NCBI GenBank assembly: GCA_027405735.1
Contig: JAPEHQ010000009.1
Location: 744,001-808,000, forward strand
Length of the DNA stretch: 64,000 nt
Direction of reading: 5' to 3'
Origin: Mucor racemosus
Lineage: Eukaryota; Mucoromycota; Mucoromycetes; Mucorales; Mucoraceae
The notes under the pieces are model-generated. The model saw only the letters and a program-made list of their open reading frames with translations. It was not told the origin of the DNA and made no database searches. How positions within the stretch are numbered: the stretch's first letter is position 1; each line of letters opens with the position of its first letter. A program made the translations under genes and the position numbers. Of the stretch, positions 1-13,028 are shown piece after piece.

Positions 1-50
1 TAGATTTAATATTATTTTTTTCAACATGTAATCTTAAAGGAATTTTTTAC

Positions 51-68
51 CTCATCTTCTGAAGACAT
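51..68 (-). CDS. Possible first coding exon of a gene leaving the window
   Basis: On the minus strand an ATG at 68 opens six codons (MSSEDE) and is followed at once by a GTAAAA donor at position 50. The gene would run out of the left edge of the window. The acidic start and the donor are all that can be seen, so this could be chance. No function can be given. Confidence 0.3.
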
Positions 69-659
69 GTTGTTATTATTTTTCACTTTGTATATAAAGA
101 CTAGTAAGTATATTTGTTATCAATTTTTTAATCATGAAATTCAAATAATTGCATGATGGAATTACCTGTTTGCTGTGTTAAATGTGTGTTTGGATCTGAT
201 GGATTTTTTTTTTTTTTAGGTGACCGCTGTATATGGAATATGGGATTTTGTGTATTCCTTTTTGCTTGCTTGCTTGCTTACTTTTTTGTTAGTGTATGCG
301 TGATATAATATAAATCTAAATGTAAATGCTCAATTCCCCTTGTCTAATGTAAAATGATCAAGGCTTCAAATTACAAGAAAAATTATTAAATTTATGAAAT
401 TATTATAGATATTTAAATCGAAATAAATGTCTCAATAATTTATCTAGAGATTTTTTTTTTGTGATTTGTGGAATATTTATATTGATATCAAGTTTATATA
501 TTATATGAAATATACACTAGAATATCAAAGTATAAAAAAAAAGGTACAAGAAAAGAAAAGAAAAGAAAAGAGAAACTAATAAAAAAACAAGGTGGCGCCC
601 GCTTTCATTCCCTTCTTCGCTCCTTTGGCACTTTGTTAAAAGACCGAAGACGAGTGGGT

Positions 660-712
<53 letters not shown>

Positions 713-757
713 GTTTGTGTGTGTGTTTTGTTTCTACGTTCAATGCTTTTGCTCCGG
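69..757. other. Intergenic, 3' side of the RasGEF gene
   Basis: No coding exon is visible. The stretch holds poly-T runs, a GAAAA-type simple repeat near 550-575 and a long GT microsatellite just before the RasGEF stop codon. Reading frames here on the minus strand are low-complexity products of the microsatellite. Confidence 0.6.
661..730. repeat. GT/TG dinucleotide microsatellite
   Basis: About 70 bases of nearly pure GT, broken by three GTTT interruptions. It lies roughly 30-100 bases beyond the stop of the minus-strand RasGEF gene, so it is probably in its 3' UTR (as CA on the mRNA). Confidence 0.9.
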
Positions 758-3700
758 TCACACGGCAGTGGTAGTGACGTACTGTTGTTGTTGTTGTTGT
801 TGTTGATTGATCTGTGATTCCATGATGGAAGCAACTTGATCCAACAATGAAAATGACGAAGGCAATGATAAAGATGAAGACGATGAAGCCTCGCAATTAG
901 TGTTCGGAAAGAACGGAAAATGATCCAATTCAGAAGCAAAGTAATAGTTTTCCGTGGTGTAATTCAAGATTGTATGAATGGACTGGACCAGAACACGAAA
1001 TTTGGTAAAATTGATCAAACCATCTGATTTCTTCGTAGCATTACCGTCCATGAGAAAAGTTAAATCTTTAAGAATAATGGGGAAAAACGGTATACATGGA
1101 GCCTTTGCTGATTTCTTGAATGCACTTCGATAATAACCCATATTATTACACACATTCAAGTATTTTAATAAACTTTTAAATGTTAAAATATCTCGATTTG
1201 GTAGCAACGATGATGATTGCCAACTATCTTCAGTACCACCATGAGTACTGCCACTATTACTGCCACTACTGCCACCTCCTTTAAATTCTTGCAATTGCGT
1301 CAATCCCATTGTAATCACCATACTCGTATGAAAATTATTCCAATTCAAGCATGCCTAATAAAAAAATAAAAAAATAAAACTGGTTACTATGGAAACATTA
1401 AATTCAGGTACGGTTGCCATGGTTACAACAAACCTTGGCAATTTCAATCATTTTACGTATAATGATTCTTCTTTGTTTACTATGTAATTTATGTACAGAT
1501 ATTTCCGTCAAAACCCATTTACTTAATTTATTAGCTCTTTCAGTCATCATTGCAATATAATTGATGTGATCATGCTTTTTCTTTTGCTGCTGTTGAGAAG
1601 GATAGTACATGACTAGATAGTCTTGCGCTGTTATGCATTTTAAAATATAGAAATCTGCTAATGTTAGATATTTAGCTATATCTTTTGAATTTAAAGATAA
1701 AAATGTGTCTTGTTGTTGAAATTGCTGTTGGTGTAAGGGATGGGTAGGTGATTCTGGTGGCGTTGAATAAGATACAAAAGATAAAAAGCTTGGTGTTACA
1801 GAGGGTCTTCTACCAAGATTTCCTGTTGATGCTGCATTAGTGATTGTGTTGCTACTACTGTTGTTATTACCAAAAGACACCAATGATTGAGATGTTTGAA
1901 TAATAAGTGAATGCTTTGATGCAGAGAACTGACTTGACTTTATATGCATTCATGCTCATTAATATCTTTTTTTTTTTTCGTATTACATTCCAACAACTTA
2001 CTTGTCGATCAAGTGCTTCCTTAATCATATCTGCTTCAATCGTGAAACCAGCACGATTTACATCACCATTTAAAAATGCCTCTAATCTAGTAATCAGTAT
2101 TGGGTTTTTCTTGAAATCTTGAAATTGTAATTTAATCCAACGCGAAATGACATTTAAAACCCTGTAATAGTTACTCTATATAAGAATCATCATTTATCTA
2201 TTTATGACATATTAAATTACATACTTTACTTGAATACATCGTTGCCATTTCTTGAAATAACTGGCTTCTCCAGGTAACGCCTCTAAATGAAATCTTGCCA
2301 TTAAATTTTCCAACAATTCAAAAGAATCTGTAAAAAATAAATGGCTCAAAATGTAGGTATCTACATAATCCAAATCTTGGCACGTTTCATCCGCTAATTT
2401 CATAAACAATCGATCCAAACTGCCTGCTAATACTTGTAATTTGTTGGACACCATTTCCATGACAAGCACATCCTGCCCATCTTCAGATATATGTAATATG
2501 GATCCTTCTTTGCCTTTTTCTTTGGCATGGCGAAGTATTTCATCATCTTCATCACATGTAGAAATGTTGTATAATTTTTCTTTTTCTTTATCCTTGTCAA
2601 GAAAAGATGACTTCTTTAAAAGCTGCTTCTTTTTACTGCTAAACCACTGTGCTGATGATGAGGAAGTGGAGGGCTTTAATATTTGTAAAAGGTCGCTCTC
2701 TGAGCGATTAGGTTTTATCTGTTTTTGTTTGATGAAAACTGGTTCTGCATATTCTTTTTGTATAGATGTAGTAGTATGTACAATATTTGGTGATGATGTT
2801 GTTGTTGCGGTAGTAGTGAAACAACCAGAATCAGAACCACAAAGCTCATTTTGTGTTGGTTTTGTTCTTATATGTATATTTCTGGCATATGGTGATTTTA
2901 ATGTTTGTACAGAATTTCTCTGGTTTGAATGGTCCAGCTATAATAATAGGGATTATGTGAAAATTAGGCACATTTGAATGATGAGTTGTGCTTTTTTCTG
3001 CAAATACCTCATTATTAATACCGAATATGTCTTTAATATGCGATGTTGTTGTTGCTGTTGTTGTTGTTGTTGTTGTTAATGCAGTTACATTTTTGTTTAC
3101 TTTCTTATTTAGTCCACCAGTAAAAAACAATCGCATACTGCCTTTATGTACATTTGCTGCTGACGAGTCTTTTGGTGATTGTAACAGCATTCGTTCAACG
3201 TCGATTTTTTGTCTTGGCGATTGCAAATAATCAACTCCTTCTTGTTCTGATGCTGATGTTTGATTCTTTTTTAATGTAGAAATACTACGAATAAATCGTT
3301 TTCCAACTAAAATCAAAAAATGTTGTTAGTTTAGTATTTTTAAAATGAAATTCAACATGAAATGCACCTGTATCACCGTTGTTGGCGTGATTACTTTTGA
3401 TCTTGTCGTTACTATTATTTTTTAAAATATACATGTTTAGAATTTTAAATGTATATTAAAATGGGCAAAAAAAAACAACAAAAAGAGGAAACAGAAAAAG
3501 AGAGAGAAATAAAGAGAAAAAGAAAAAAGAAAATTGGAATGTGCCTTCCATCATAACATCCCTTTTTTTCATATTATTATATAATATAACACTCTTTTTT
3601 TGTTTTTTGTTTTTTTGTTACCTTTTGTCAGTCCTGACACGAGTTACGTCTTGCATTCCTCCCTGATAAAAAGATAAATCAAACTCATGTTGATCTATAT

Positions 3701-4514
3701 TTAAAGAAAAAGATGTTTTAGGTAAATGATGACATGATGATATACCAACATACCAAAAGGTTCTTGCTGTTGAAAAGAAGATATTCCAGGTGTCATTGTA
3801 TCCGGTGTTAAAGGAGGTGTGATTAATTTTACAGATTGCCGTTTTTTACTGCTGTTGCTGCTTCTTTGTTGTTTTTCATTTGCTAAAAATACAAATAAAA
3901 GTGATTTTACTAATTGATACAAGCTTTGTATAATGGCCAACTATATGTTCAATCATGTTAGAGAAATAAAAACAAGCATCCCCTTATTCCTATACAAACA
4001 CACACACTTCAAATCCCTGAATCCTTTTTTTCCCCTACCTGGTCAACTACCTTCAAGTTTTTTTCCATCAACAAAAATTTCATTCTTTGAACTGTATTTG
4101 TTAAGCGATTTACAGCTACTAATGTTTCTACAACCGTTGTCTCGTTTCTTTTAAATTTTGAAAGAATTACTTTGATGACAGAAGATAACAATGTGGATGC
4201 ATTTATGATAGTTGTTACATGATCGCTCGTTGAATCCTTAGTTTCACTATTCAATTTTGGTGTAAATATGAACAATATATCTATCGTTGAATCAAATGTA
4301 CGCCATAAGCAAATTTCCAACTATACTTGTTGGATTGAGATTAATCATATAAACTACGTTAATATTGCTGTATAATTACATTTTGATTTCTTTTGAAAAT
4401 GATAGACTCAAGCTGTTTTATTATCCGTTTAGTTTCCTTAATATAAACTTGTCCCTCTTCAGTCTCTTTTCCTTCTGATTCGCCTTGCTCTAATATAGTA
4501 ACATTGTTTTCCAT
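758..4514 (-). CDS. Ras guanine nucleotide exchange factor (RasGEFN + CDC25 domains)
   Basis: This gene encodes a Cdc25-type activator that loads Ras-family GTPases with GTP. Ten exons join in phase: 4514-4380, 4320-4039, 3940-3754, 3694-3622, 3411-3368, 3306-2972, 2937-2225, 2161-2002, 1937-1434 and 1354-758, giving 1009 aa. Residues about 1-210 are helical with no SH3 domain seen. Residues 210-490 are low complexity, with a poly-Thr run. The RasGEF N-terminal module lies at about 500-640 (VLVMEMVSNKLQVLAGSLDR; VLNVISRWI). The catalytic domain spans about 725-960, with ANKLSKWVLTEI, RKMIEIAKACLNWNNF and KAPCIPFFPIILKDLTF, the last matching the family's PCVPFLGxxLxDLTF helix. The C-terminus has a polyQ run encoded by CAA repeats. 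The start was chosen because the first in-frame ATG precedes a clean donor. Which Ras it serves is not visible. Confidence 0.9.
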
Positions 4515-5390
4515 TATATATATTTATTTTAGTTTCATAAATCTGCAAAGAGAAAAAGAAAAAAAAAGATAATGAAAAGTATAAAGAAAAAAAGAAAAAA
4601 AGAAAAACAAAAACAAAAACAAACGATTATAGATGCACGCATGAACAACAATAGGAAGGGAGGGAAGGAGTATCGTATAGTAATTATTAACGTTGGTGAT
4701 GTTGGATGATACAATATCGCGTGTAGGTTGTTATACGCATAACAAATGACATAAATATACAATAGTACTATCTCTCTCCTTAATACAAATAATATAGAAA
4801 AAAATATTTGCACGCACACGCACAAGCAAAGGAGTAAATATCTAACTAGCAATTGTGTCAAATATCTAGTGTTTTTATTACCAAGATTGGTTTTGTGTCA
4901 CCCAGATCTTTTCTTTCCCCTTAATTCTTTGCATCCTCAATTGTCTTACCTTGTTTGTATATCGTCCAATTAGTATTTTTGATAAATTTACACATAAACA
5001 TGTATATACCGGGAGGTTTATTCATTATTCTCGGCTTCCTTGTCATATTTTTCTATATTTGTTTTAGTTGTAAACATCCGTCGTAAGAAATTTTTAGTTA
5101 TTAACGCAGTTATAGCTCCAATTTGATATTTGATGAGAAGTATTATATTATTCATTTTATTATCGTACGTCAGATGGAGGTATCTGGTAATATATATATT
5201 TGATTAAAAACTTTGGGACCTGAGCTGTGAAACGTTCAGGTTTCAAAGCAGATGAAGACACCATAATATTAATGATAATTCAGATTAAGGTGTATACCAC
5301 TGGAATTTGCTCCCAATAAAATAAATGGTTTTGGTAAAAAGTTTTATTGGCATTCACTCTGAAAATATCGAATTTCTAAAATCGTCGATT
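4515..5390. other. RasGEF upstream region
   Basis: This is the promoter/5' UTR side of the minus-strand RasGEF gene: purine-rich GAAAAA tracts at about 4540-4620 and no convincing exon. The 108-aa minus reading frame at 4535-4861 is hydrophobic poly-Phe/Leu from T-rich DNA and is not a gene. Beyond about 4900 nothing is recognised until the family A repeat begins. Confidence 0.5.
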
Positions 5391-6640
5391 TTCAGAAATC
5401 GAAGACATCCCCGTCTCTATAACTAACCCCACACGAAACACTTTTTAGGTTATACCTTGATCACTGCTAAACAAGTATGAATTGCTCATATTATGATACC
5501 TATTCCTGAATTTATTCTATATCTCATGAAAGACTCAAAAACACGTAAAACTTATTGCTTTTTTCTTAAAAACTGGGTCTCACTTTTCATCTCTGCTCAA
5601 CTTTTTTTTCACTGAATAATATCAAGAAACAATTATATGTAAATGTACCTGAGATGTTCAGCTTTAATTCAAAAACAAGTATCCGGAAATATCCTATTTT
5701 TTGCAGTTGGTATTAATTTTTCAGTGCTAATGTTTCAGATTTTTTACGCGTATTTCACTGCTAATGAATTGAAAACTTTGAGACTTCATATCTCTAAAAC
5801 AAATTAAGCTATGCTAACGCTTTTTAATAATAAAACTTAAATGTTTTGAAGTGCTCTATAACATATGTTAATATAAAAAAATTCTGAGCACTTTTATTTT
5901 TTTTTCATTTCCTTGGCATTTCTATAGTAGGTTTCAAAATATTGGTTAAATTGAGCAACATTTTTTTTGCATTCATATCATTAAGCTCGCTGAGCTCTCT
6001 CGGATCCAATTTAGCGTTTTTCAAAATATTGATTTTTCGTGGAGATATCCGCAAAAATGTGCACAAAAAGATACCCTCGTTTCTAGCTTCCATTTTCCCC
6101 TTGTATACCCTCATCCCAAAATCTGAATTTGAATTTTTTTTACAAAAATCTTGTTTTCTCTACGACAAATGCAGCTAGAAGGTTCAGCAATAGCTTCATC
6201 GATAGATAATGGCTTTGTGCATCATTTTCATTGTTTATGTTTAAAATGTAATTATAAAAAGTGATGTGTATCTCCAAAAAACCTTCAAAATTTCAATTGC
6301 AATTTACGCAAAATTTAATATGAAAAATTTGTCTGAATTTTATTCAGGTAGATGCAGAATTTAAAGTTGTACAAAAACCATTTAAAACTCTAGTTCAACT
6401 TATTTTGCAGTTCCTGAGCCATTGAGCAATTTTGTTTTTTTGACAATTTTCTGGTCGATTTTACAAATCAATTTTGGAACTCAGTTAGCATAGGGTTAAG
6501 CTGTAATGTAAACTATTATTTTGATTATCCCGATAAAAAATCAATATTTTTTGCTGAAACAAAAAATACAGAATAGCTTTGGATGGAACCTATCGTGAAG
6601 ATAAAGAATTAATACTGATTTATCGAGACTTTGTAAATTA
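5390..6640 (-). repeat. Family A interspersed repeat, copy A1
   Basis: An about 1.25-kb repeat whose homologues lie at 13540-14120(-), 23500-24760(+), 33330-35350(+) and 49560-51130(+). All share blocks such as GGATATTTCCGGATAC, GTTTTCAATNCATTAGCAG and an inner segment reading RISPRKINILK. This copy carries the longest uninterrupted version of that 69-codon frame (5905-6114, minus). No terminal inverted repeat or known transposase motif was found, so class is unknown. Ends are estimated from pairwise comparison by eye. Confidence 0.75.
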
Positions 6641-7339
6641 AAATCAACGTAAAAAGTACCGTTTATTAGAATTCAATTAAATATGGGTTCATATAGTTAT
6701 TGGGATTGTGTGATAAGTGCAGCAAAATGTAAAATAAAAGCTTTGAAAAAGATACAGTTTAAATCCTTCTTTATTCAAATAATGGATAGTGTATAGTGTG
6801 CAATAGGTCTATATTTCTACTCTATTTATATTAGTTGTGATTTTGTTATATCTGGGAGTTGCACCGTAACTGTCAGTAATCTATCAGAATTAGGAATAAC
6901 CGAATTACCAACTTAGGACTTCTGTCAAACCGTGATGTTTAACATGCGAATCAGACAATTCTGCATTCCATACATATATCATCATGCTACTTATTAAATG
7001 ATAGAAGCATGATTCCATTGTCTTCATGCAATATCCATATGTTTATTCTTTTTGGTAAATCAATTAGTTTGTTTGTGATTTTAAAGTTTATATTGAGCTT
7101 CTTGATTTACATAATCAAGGCGGTCTTTTAATGCCCGTTTTTGGCATATTTGTTAATGATCCGCATAGAGCAATTCTTACTTTGGTCTATGTGTTTCTTC
7201 AGTTTATTTTATGACTCAATTTGCTTTGTTTATGATTCGGTCTATTTTATTTATATGTTAAATTACGAATATTTTCTGTATTTACTGTTAAATTCATGTT
7301 ATCTCTATTTGAATATTAGAGCATGGTTTTATGTGAGAT
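6641..7339. other. Gene-free AT-rich stretch
   Basis: Nothing recognisable. The 66-aa plus frame at 7141-7341 is a run of Phe/Tyr/Leu from AT-rich DNA without homology features. Confidence 0.5.
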
Positions 7340-7951
7340 AACACTTAATTTCTTATGTGGGGAAATACTATGCATGTTGCTTGTCGCCAGAATAGAGACT
7401 CCTTTTTGGGCAGCTTTGATACTACGTACTACTGGCAGCTCCGATAGAATAGGCAGTATACTCTCTAGGAATACCAGCTTTGAGCATATGTGATTGGACC
7501 CAAGCGGCTACTGTTTTTGGTTGTATACCTATTCTCTTGTTCTCTGAACTTATAGATGAGGTTGATGAACTGTAGAGAATCCACTTTGTGCTGTTTAAGT
7601 TCGCAGATGAAATTGGGATAATTGGTTTTTGCTGTGATCGAGTCCTCACTGTTGTATTTAGGAATCTCTTTTTTATTACTTTTGAATGGCTTTTGGTAAA
7701 CTGTCTGTCTTGGAGTAATGATCCAATCCTTCGACGATGGCGGAAGGGAGAGGATTTTTTCTTGCTCGGCTTTCTGATTCTTGTAGTTTCTCCTCTCGTA
7801 GTTTTCGAGTAATGACGAGTTTGATGATGTCTTCAACTTGGCTTTTGGTGAAGGTCGGCGCTTGTTCTTCATAATTAGTGTCTTCTTGATTATTCATAAT
7901 ATATCCACAAATGCGCGGCTTAGAAAAATCTGAGGAAAAGGGAAATATCAT
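7340..7951 (-). pseudogene. Tyrosine-recombinase retroelement relic (DIRS/Ngaro/Crypton-like)
   Basis: Two overlapping minus frames and a frameshifted tail read as one decayed protein. The end resembles the second half of a tyrosine recombinase: GIQPKTVAAWVQSHMLKAGI, then YTAYSIGAASST (family form HS/TxRAASST) and, after a frameshift, KAAQKGVSI. The conserved Arg of the H-x-x-R box reads Gly here and the catalytic Tyr region is lost. The front (MNNQEDTNYEEQAPTFTKSQ onwards) is charged and polar, as in gag-like starts of DIRS elements. No reverse transcriptase lies between, so this looks internally deleted. It borders the CACTA-like copy starting near 7968. The exact class is an inference. Confidence 0.55.
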
Positions 7952-8786
7952 TTTTTATTACTATTATACTGTATATCATACATTCATTAAAAAATTGCAA
8001 AAGCGAGCCTGTAGAGCAACGTCGTAACTGAGCATACTGTAGAAAGATTGAATGGCTAAGTCTCTTATACTATCGTATATCTACGTTTTACATAAAAAGG
8101 CGTTTTTTTTTCCACTTTTCTTATACTTAAACATGTATAGTCTGAAAATTCAGACTTTGTAGCGGACATTTTTTGGGACTCATTTTATCCTTACCAACAC
8201 TCATGATTTTGATCAAAAAATAGAAAAATCAAATTTTGATACCAAAATCGACGTTTAAATGTACTACATTGTGGGAGAAAAGTGTAGCCATGACTAATAC
8301 ACATTTTATAAAAGCTTAATATTAAATGTTAAGTAATGAAACTTTGTACTTTTGGCCCAAAAACGGTTTTTTGATTAAAGGATTTTCATGTAATGTTTTG
8401 CAATAAAAATGTTTATTATTTTTTATTGAGCAAATAGAGCGCTAAATTCTCTATATGTGTAAATTTTTTGTTTCTATAAATGGTAGAATAATTAACTCTA
8501 AATTTGCAAAACCAGAAAAAAAAATTAAAAAATGTCAAAATTGATGATCTGGACAAGAATAATTTTCTAAATTAATGTTCCGCTTATAAGCCTTGTAAGT
8601 CTTAAAAATAAGAGATTTTACGATATTTGAGGATTTTTCAAGAATTTACGATGCTGTACCCACTTGATTCAAGCTCATTACTGTAAATCTTTATACATGT
8701 GAATGTTGTGTGGTAGTTTATTTGATAATAGTATTGTCTTACTTTATAATTATTGCGTTAGACATGATTTACATTAACTTTTACTC

Positions 8787-9010
8787 TTACCTCTCCAATA
8801 TCATCATAAACATAAAAATAAACTTGGCCATCACTGGAATCTATTGCCGCCTTTTTACCCTCTTTGTCCCAAGCCAATTTATTCAGTGCTTTACCAGAAC
8901 CAATTTAAATACTTACAAATCGTTTCTCGGTATTTGCATTCAAATTCCATAAATTAAATTGACTGATTCCATCTAACAGTAGTATCAAACGTATCATCAG
9001 CCTGCCTTAT
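8787..9010 (-). pseudogene. Captured dynein intermediate chain fragment, copy 1
   Basis: On the minus strand this reads, with gaps, as the last WD40 blade of a cytoplasmic dynein intermediate chain: SGKALNKLAWDKEGKKAAI, then SSDGQVYFYVYDDIGE, followed by a GTAAG donor. Intron-like borders are kept, so capture was at DNA level. It lies inside the transposon copy and is broken by stops. Parallel fragments are at 45050-45262(-) and 46425-46640(+). Confidence 0.7.
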
Positions 9011-9096
9011 TATGATAAATATCAATCAAAAATCAGAAACATCCCATTGTCATTGTTATAAGCTATGCAAAGTTTGATTTTTAATAATAATGCAGC

Positions 9097-9825
9097 TGCA
9101 GTGGAATTACATACTAAAAACGCTTGATAAAAATAAAACAACCTACATTCCAAGTGTCGCTCATAAAATATAATGCCACTTAAAATGTGAACAACGATAA
9201 TAAACAAACGCTTCAATTGAACACAATAACAAACGCATGCTAAAAATATGAAATACCCTTTTTGAACCATACATGTCGTGTAGATGATAGCACCCTTGAT
9301 CACGGCGCAATCAATTACACAAATGACATATATATCAAAACAGGATTCTATCCAAATCAATAATGATAATAAACAAAGATATTAATTTAGTCAACTACTC
9401 ATCTATATCGAAGTTGCACTATCAATATAAATAAGATTCAAGCATATAAAAAAACTACCCCTTAAAAATCAAGGTTACATAAAATAGATATAACAGAAAT
9501 AAACAAAACAACCATTTCCCAAAAGGTCGATATTGTCACACTTGACATACAATCCCTTATGGTCAATGCTCTACACAATTTACCCCTTAAAATATCAAAT
9601 CAATAACAATATACTCAAAACTGGAAGATTACTAAATATATATCCATTCAAGTCTGATGGTATCCAAGTTCTCCAAATCACTATAAATACCCTCATACTT
9701 TTCAATTATTTTAACTCTTCAGAAATCTTTTGTAATAAAAACTTTAGCTGATTATAATTGTATTTCTACTGCTTTTATTTTTTATATTTTTTATATTTTA
9801 GTAAATAACATCATAATTTACTGCA
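9097..9825 (+). mobile_element. Solo LTR, 729-bp family, copy 1 (TSD GCAGC)
   Basis: The unit starts TGCAGTGGAATTAC and ends GTAATTTACTGCA-like (here ATAATTTACTGCA), giving the TG...CA termini and short inverted ends of LTRs. It is flanked by 5-bp direct repeats GCAGC (9092-9096 and 9826-9830). The empty site is preserved in the related element at about 45350, where GCAGC occurs once. An element of the same 729-bp length is at 37263-37991 with a different duplication. No internal retroelement region adjoins, so it is a solo LTR. The strand label is arbitrary. Confidence 0.88.
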
Positions 9826-10230
9826 GCAGCAACTAAATAAAAAACAAGATGATACTAACAGCACATGGTGAGTATTTAACATCTAAGCAAGTTTGATAAA
9901 ATATGTTTTTAAACCCTTTTAAAAATCCTGAGGCAAATACAACATCTTGGTCGTCCAGTAATTTCTATCCATTAAAATGTTGCAATTTCCACTACACAAT
10001 GAATGCACCTTTTATCAAACTTGATCTTAATGTACATTAGGTATCAGTTTTTTACAAGTTGTATTTTCTCTAATTTATTAGTATTCAGTCATATTGAACA
10101 ATGGTTTGTAGCATTGACAAAAAAAAAGAAGAATAAATGCTTCAAGAGTAGTTTTCTGTATATCAAATCATGCGATTTAATAGCAATGATCACATTTAAA
10201 TATGCTTATTAAGGAACCTATTGATGTCAA

Positions 10231-13028
10231 TCAGAATAATCAGTACTTTCTTTCAAAAGTAAGCTTTGCTTTATACATTTATATTCACTCATAATACAAT
10301 AAATGATATTGCATTTATTATCCGTTATATCAATCAACCAATTTCATCTTGATTCGATACATTTGACAATTAAATACCTAAATTACTGCACTTGAGCCAC
10401 CAGATATCGCCACAAAAAAATCTCGTACAGGTCGGCAAAGCATCACAATTTGGATAATTTTTGTGTTCATAGATCTGAGCTCTCTCACACATTCATAGAT
10501 CTCTACATAAACCATATCTCTATCTGTTGTTCAATTTAACTGAAATACTTTGAACGTCAACATCGTACTCGATAAAATGCCTTATTACTTTATTGCGAGT
10601 CAACACGGCTAATTTAATGCTAGTTTAGCATCAGCAGTTGAATCAGATAAATTTGAGATTAGACAACCCCTTTTAATAACTTTGCATACCATGAGCTAAT
10701 AGTGGACCGTTATTATTAGATATGCTAATCAACAAATCAAGGATGTTGGGTTAACTCTAATGGACGAAGGAGTCGATGTAGCAGTATAATGTATAAATGA
10801 AATATTAAAATCAAATATAGTAATTGAATAAAAAAGAGATGATAAATCATATAAATTAGCTTAATTGAATTGTTTCAAGCGCTTTAAACTGAATACGCCT
10901 TTATTTTTGAACTATAAAAATTGATTTATTAGTTAAATCAATAAACAAGTAATGATTATGATGTACCTTTGATAGCTGGTAGTTGTATACAAAACAACAT
11001 CTTGTTTTTCTATTCTTGGCTGTTGGTCATTTAAACAGGTACAAATATTTTTTAGAAATTAAACAGACTAACATGAGTTTATTCATTCATTATTCAAATC
11101 AAGTAAATGCTATACATACTTTTATAAGCGCCCATTTTTCTGCAGGTAGATATCAAATTTAGACCAAAAAAGCATTGATTATAACGTAGATGATAGAACA
11201 AAATGATTAGGTTTTGAATGCTTTTTTCATTCGAGAAGAATATTATAACGCGCCCTAACATTAACAGTTAATAATTTATTTCCAAATAAACAATAGAAAA
11301 AACATCATGTACTTGTGCCTGCTACTTGATTTCAGTTTACAAAGAATATTGGCCTTTTTGTTGTAGTTTTAAACATAAATAAAAGAGCTGAGGAAAGAGT
11401 GGGGAAGGAAAAAGAAAAATAATTGATATTGTGTGTTACGAACAGAAATTTACAAAGGCATACAGTAAATACTTTTAGGGTTGCCAAACAGGTTGTTGTC
11501 GCTATTCCCCTTTGGTCCCCGAAAGAAGAACATGGGCAGAACTCTTTCAAACCCCAAATTTCAAATTGATGTATCTCGTCAATAAGACAATTCTGTTGAA
11601 TCAGAGTAAATCACATCTGCTTTAAACCGTTCAAATTATCTTCGTTATTAATTACATTATGATTGATATACTTTAGTAAATTGACTAATAAAAAACCTTG
11701 ATCTCATCGATCTGCTCATCTGGGTTGCCTGATCTGCACAAAGTTTTTTATTCTGCCCATCTGTGCAGATTATTATGCCCACGGGAAGCATGGTTCGTCC
11801 GTAGTGCATCAGATATTATGTAAGAAAGTCTTCCAATAAAGAAAGCAAAGAAGCAAGAGGACGATTCATTAGACGAATGATTGCCAAAATTATTCTAAAA
11901 TGTAATTACTATCCCAGGTTATTAACAGATACATCTGATAATATCATTATAACTTTAACATCATATCATGCCATCAAATAAGTGATTGTAGTTGATAACT
12001 TATCAATTAATTTTATTAATAGATTTCTATTTCTATGTATATAAAAGATGAAAGCATCATGAAAGAAATTCAAATGTCGAAGATGTTATATAAGTAAACT
12101 AATCAGCATGAAATTCTACATTATCAATAATTGTTCATATTGTCATTACTGTCTCTATTAACCAATTATATAATTCGCACATTATTTTTTTCCTAGGTTG
12201 ATGGTTAACTGTTCCACACCATAAAAAGATGAAGAATGGTAATAAATCATGTAAAACCTTTAATGCCATTTACTGTCTGTTGTATGCAAAATAAAACTTT
12301 TTAAATTATACACAGTTAATACAGTTTAGTATTTCTTATTTATCGTACTGCATAATTTGAAAATATCGAGTACATATTTGAATGCACAAGATTTAGAGTA
12401 AATATTGATGCAAGAAAAAATGTGTAGTTTAATAGAAAAGGAACTTCTTAAATTAAATCACACACAAAAACTGAAGAAAATCTTTAATTGATATATAACA
12501 TCAATATACTTTATCCTATTTATATACAAATTCTATATTACGTTTATCCGTTTGATCAGTATAGGATTTCGATTATATCTTCTCTCGATTCTGATATTTC
12601 ATGTCAGTTCAATTTAGTCATATTTATAATATAGCACATTTATAAGTTGGGCTTATTTTATACAGCTAAATTTAACAGGTGTATATCATGTCTCACATTG
12701 TAATGATTCACATTACATAGTGTTTCAACAATAATTGCATGAATTAGTTTCAGTTGCATATTTCATATAAATATGCTATTGTTAAATCAGATATTAAACA
12801 TTAGTGAAAATATCTGTTCTCTTCCTTTATTAATAATTTTAATCAAATAAACTTATTAAACACAATCATAACCGATTTATTACTTAATACTACTTGTCAC
12901 ACGTTAATCACACTTAATACATAGTAAGTACTGTATTGACCAAAGTAATAATAGTCAGCTACAATTAATAACATCAACAACGTCCACCTCTTAGTACTTC
13001 TTTCTTAATAAACTTAAGTATAAAAGAC
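10231..13028. other. Gene-free AT-rich region
   Basis: No coding exon, tRNA or clear repeat boundary was found in about 2.8 kb. The 72-aa minus frame at 11332-11550 does not resemble a known family. The region probably consists of old mobile DNA, but nothing proves it. Confidence 0.45.

Larger units (their letters stand above)
7968..10230 (+). mobile_element. Third copy of the CACTA-like element's inner part, interrupted by a solo LTR
   Basis: Sequence from about 7968 runs parallel to 44230-45715 and, inverted, to 47460-46050, at roughly 85-90% identity by eye. It includes the captured dynein intermediate chain fragment (about 8787-9010) and continues after a 729-bp solo LTR at 9097-9825. 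The outer part with the CACTACGG terminus is missing here, so the copy is truncated on its left side next to the recombinase relic. Confidence 0.75.

Noticed and set aside
517..939. 140-aa and 86-aa minus frames with His/Thr runs
   Set aside because: They are products of the GT microsatellite and of other frames of the RasGEF last exon.
2441..3230. 178-aa and 80-aa plus frames
   Set aside because: They are shadows of the RasGEF low-complexity exons on the opposite strand; the minus exons splice in phase to conserved domains.
4535..4861. 108-aa hydrophobic minus frame
   Set aside because: Poly-Phe/Leu from T-rich DNA upstream of RasGEF; no start context or family features.
9097..9825. hAT transposon starting CAGTGG
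   Set aside because: No 8-bp duplication fits; TG...CA ends with exact 5-bp duplications in two copies support an LTR.
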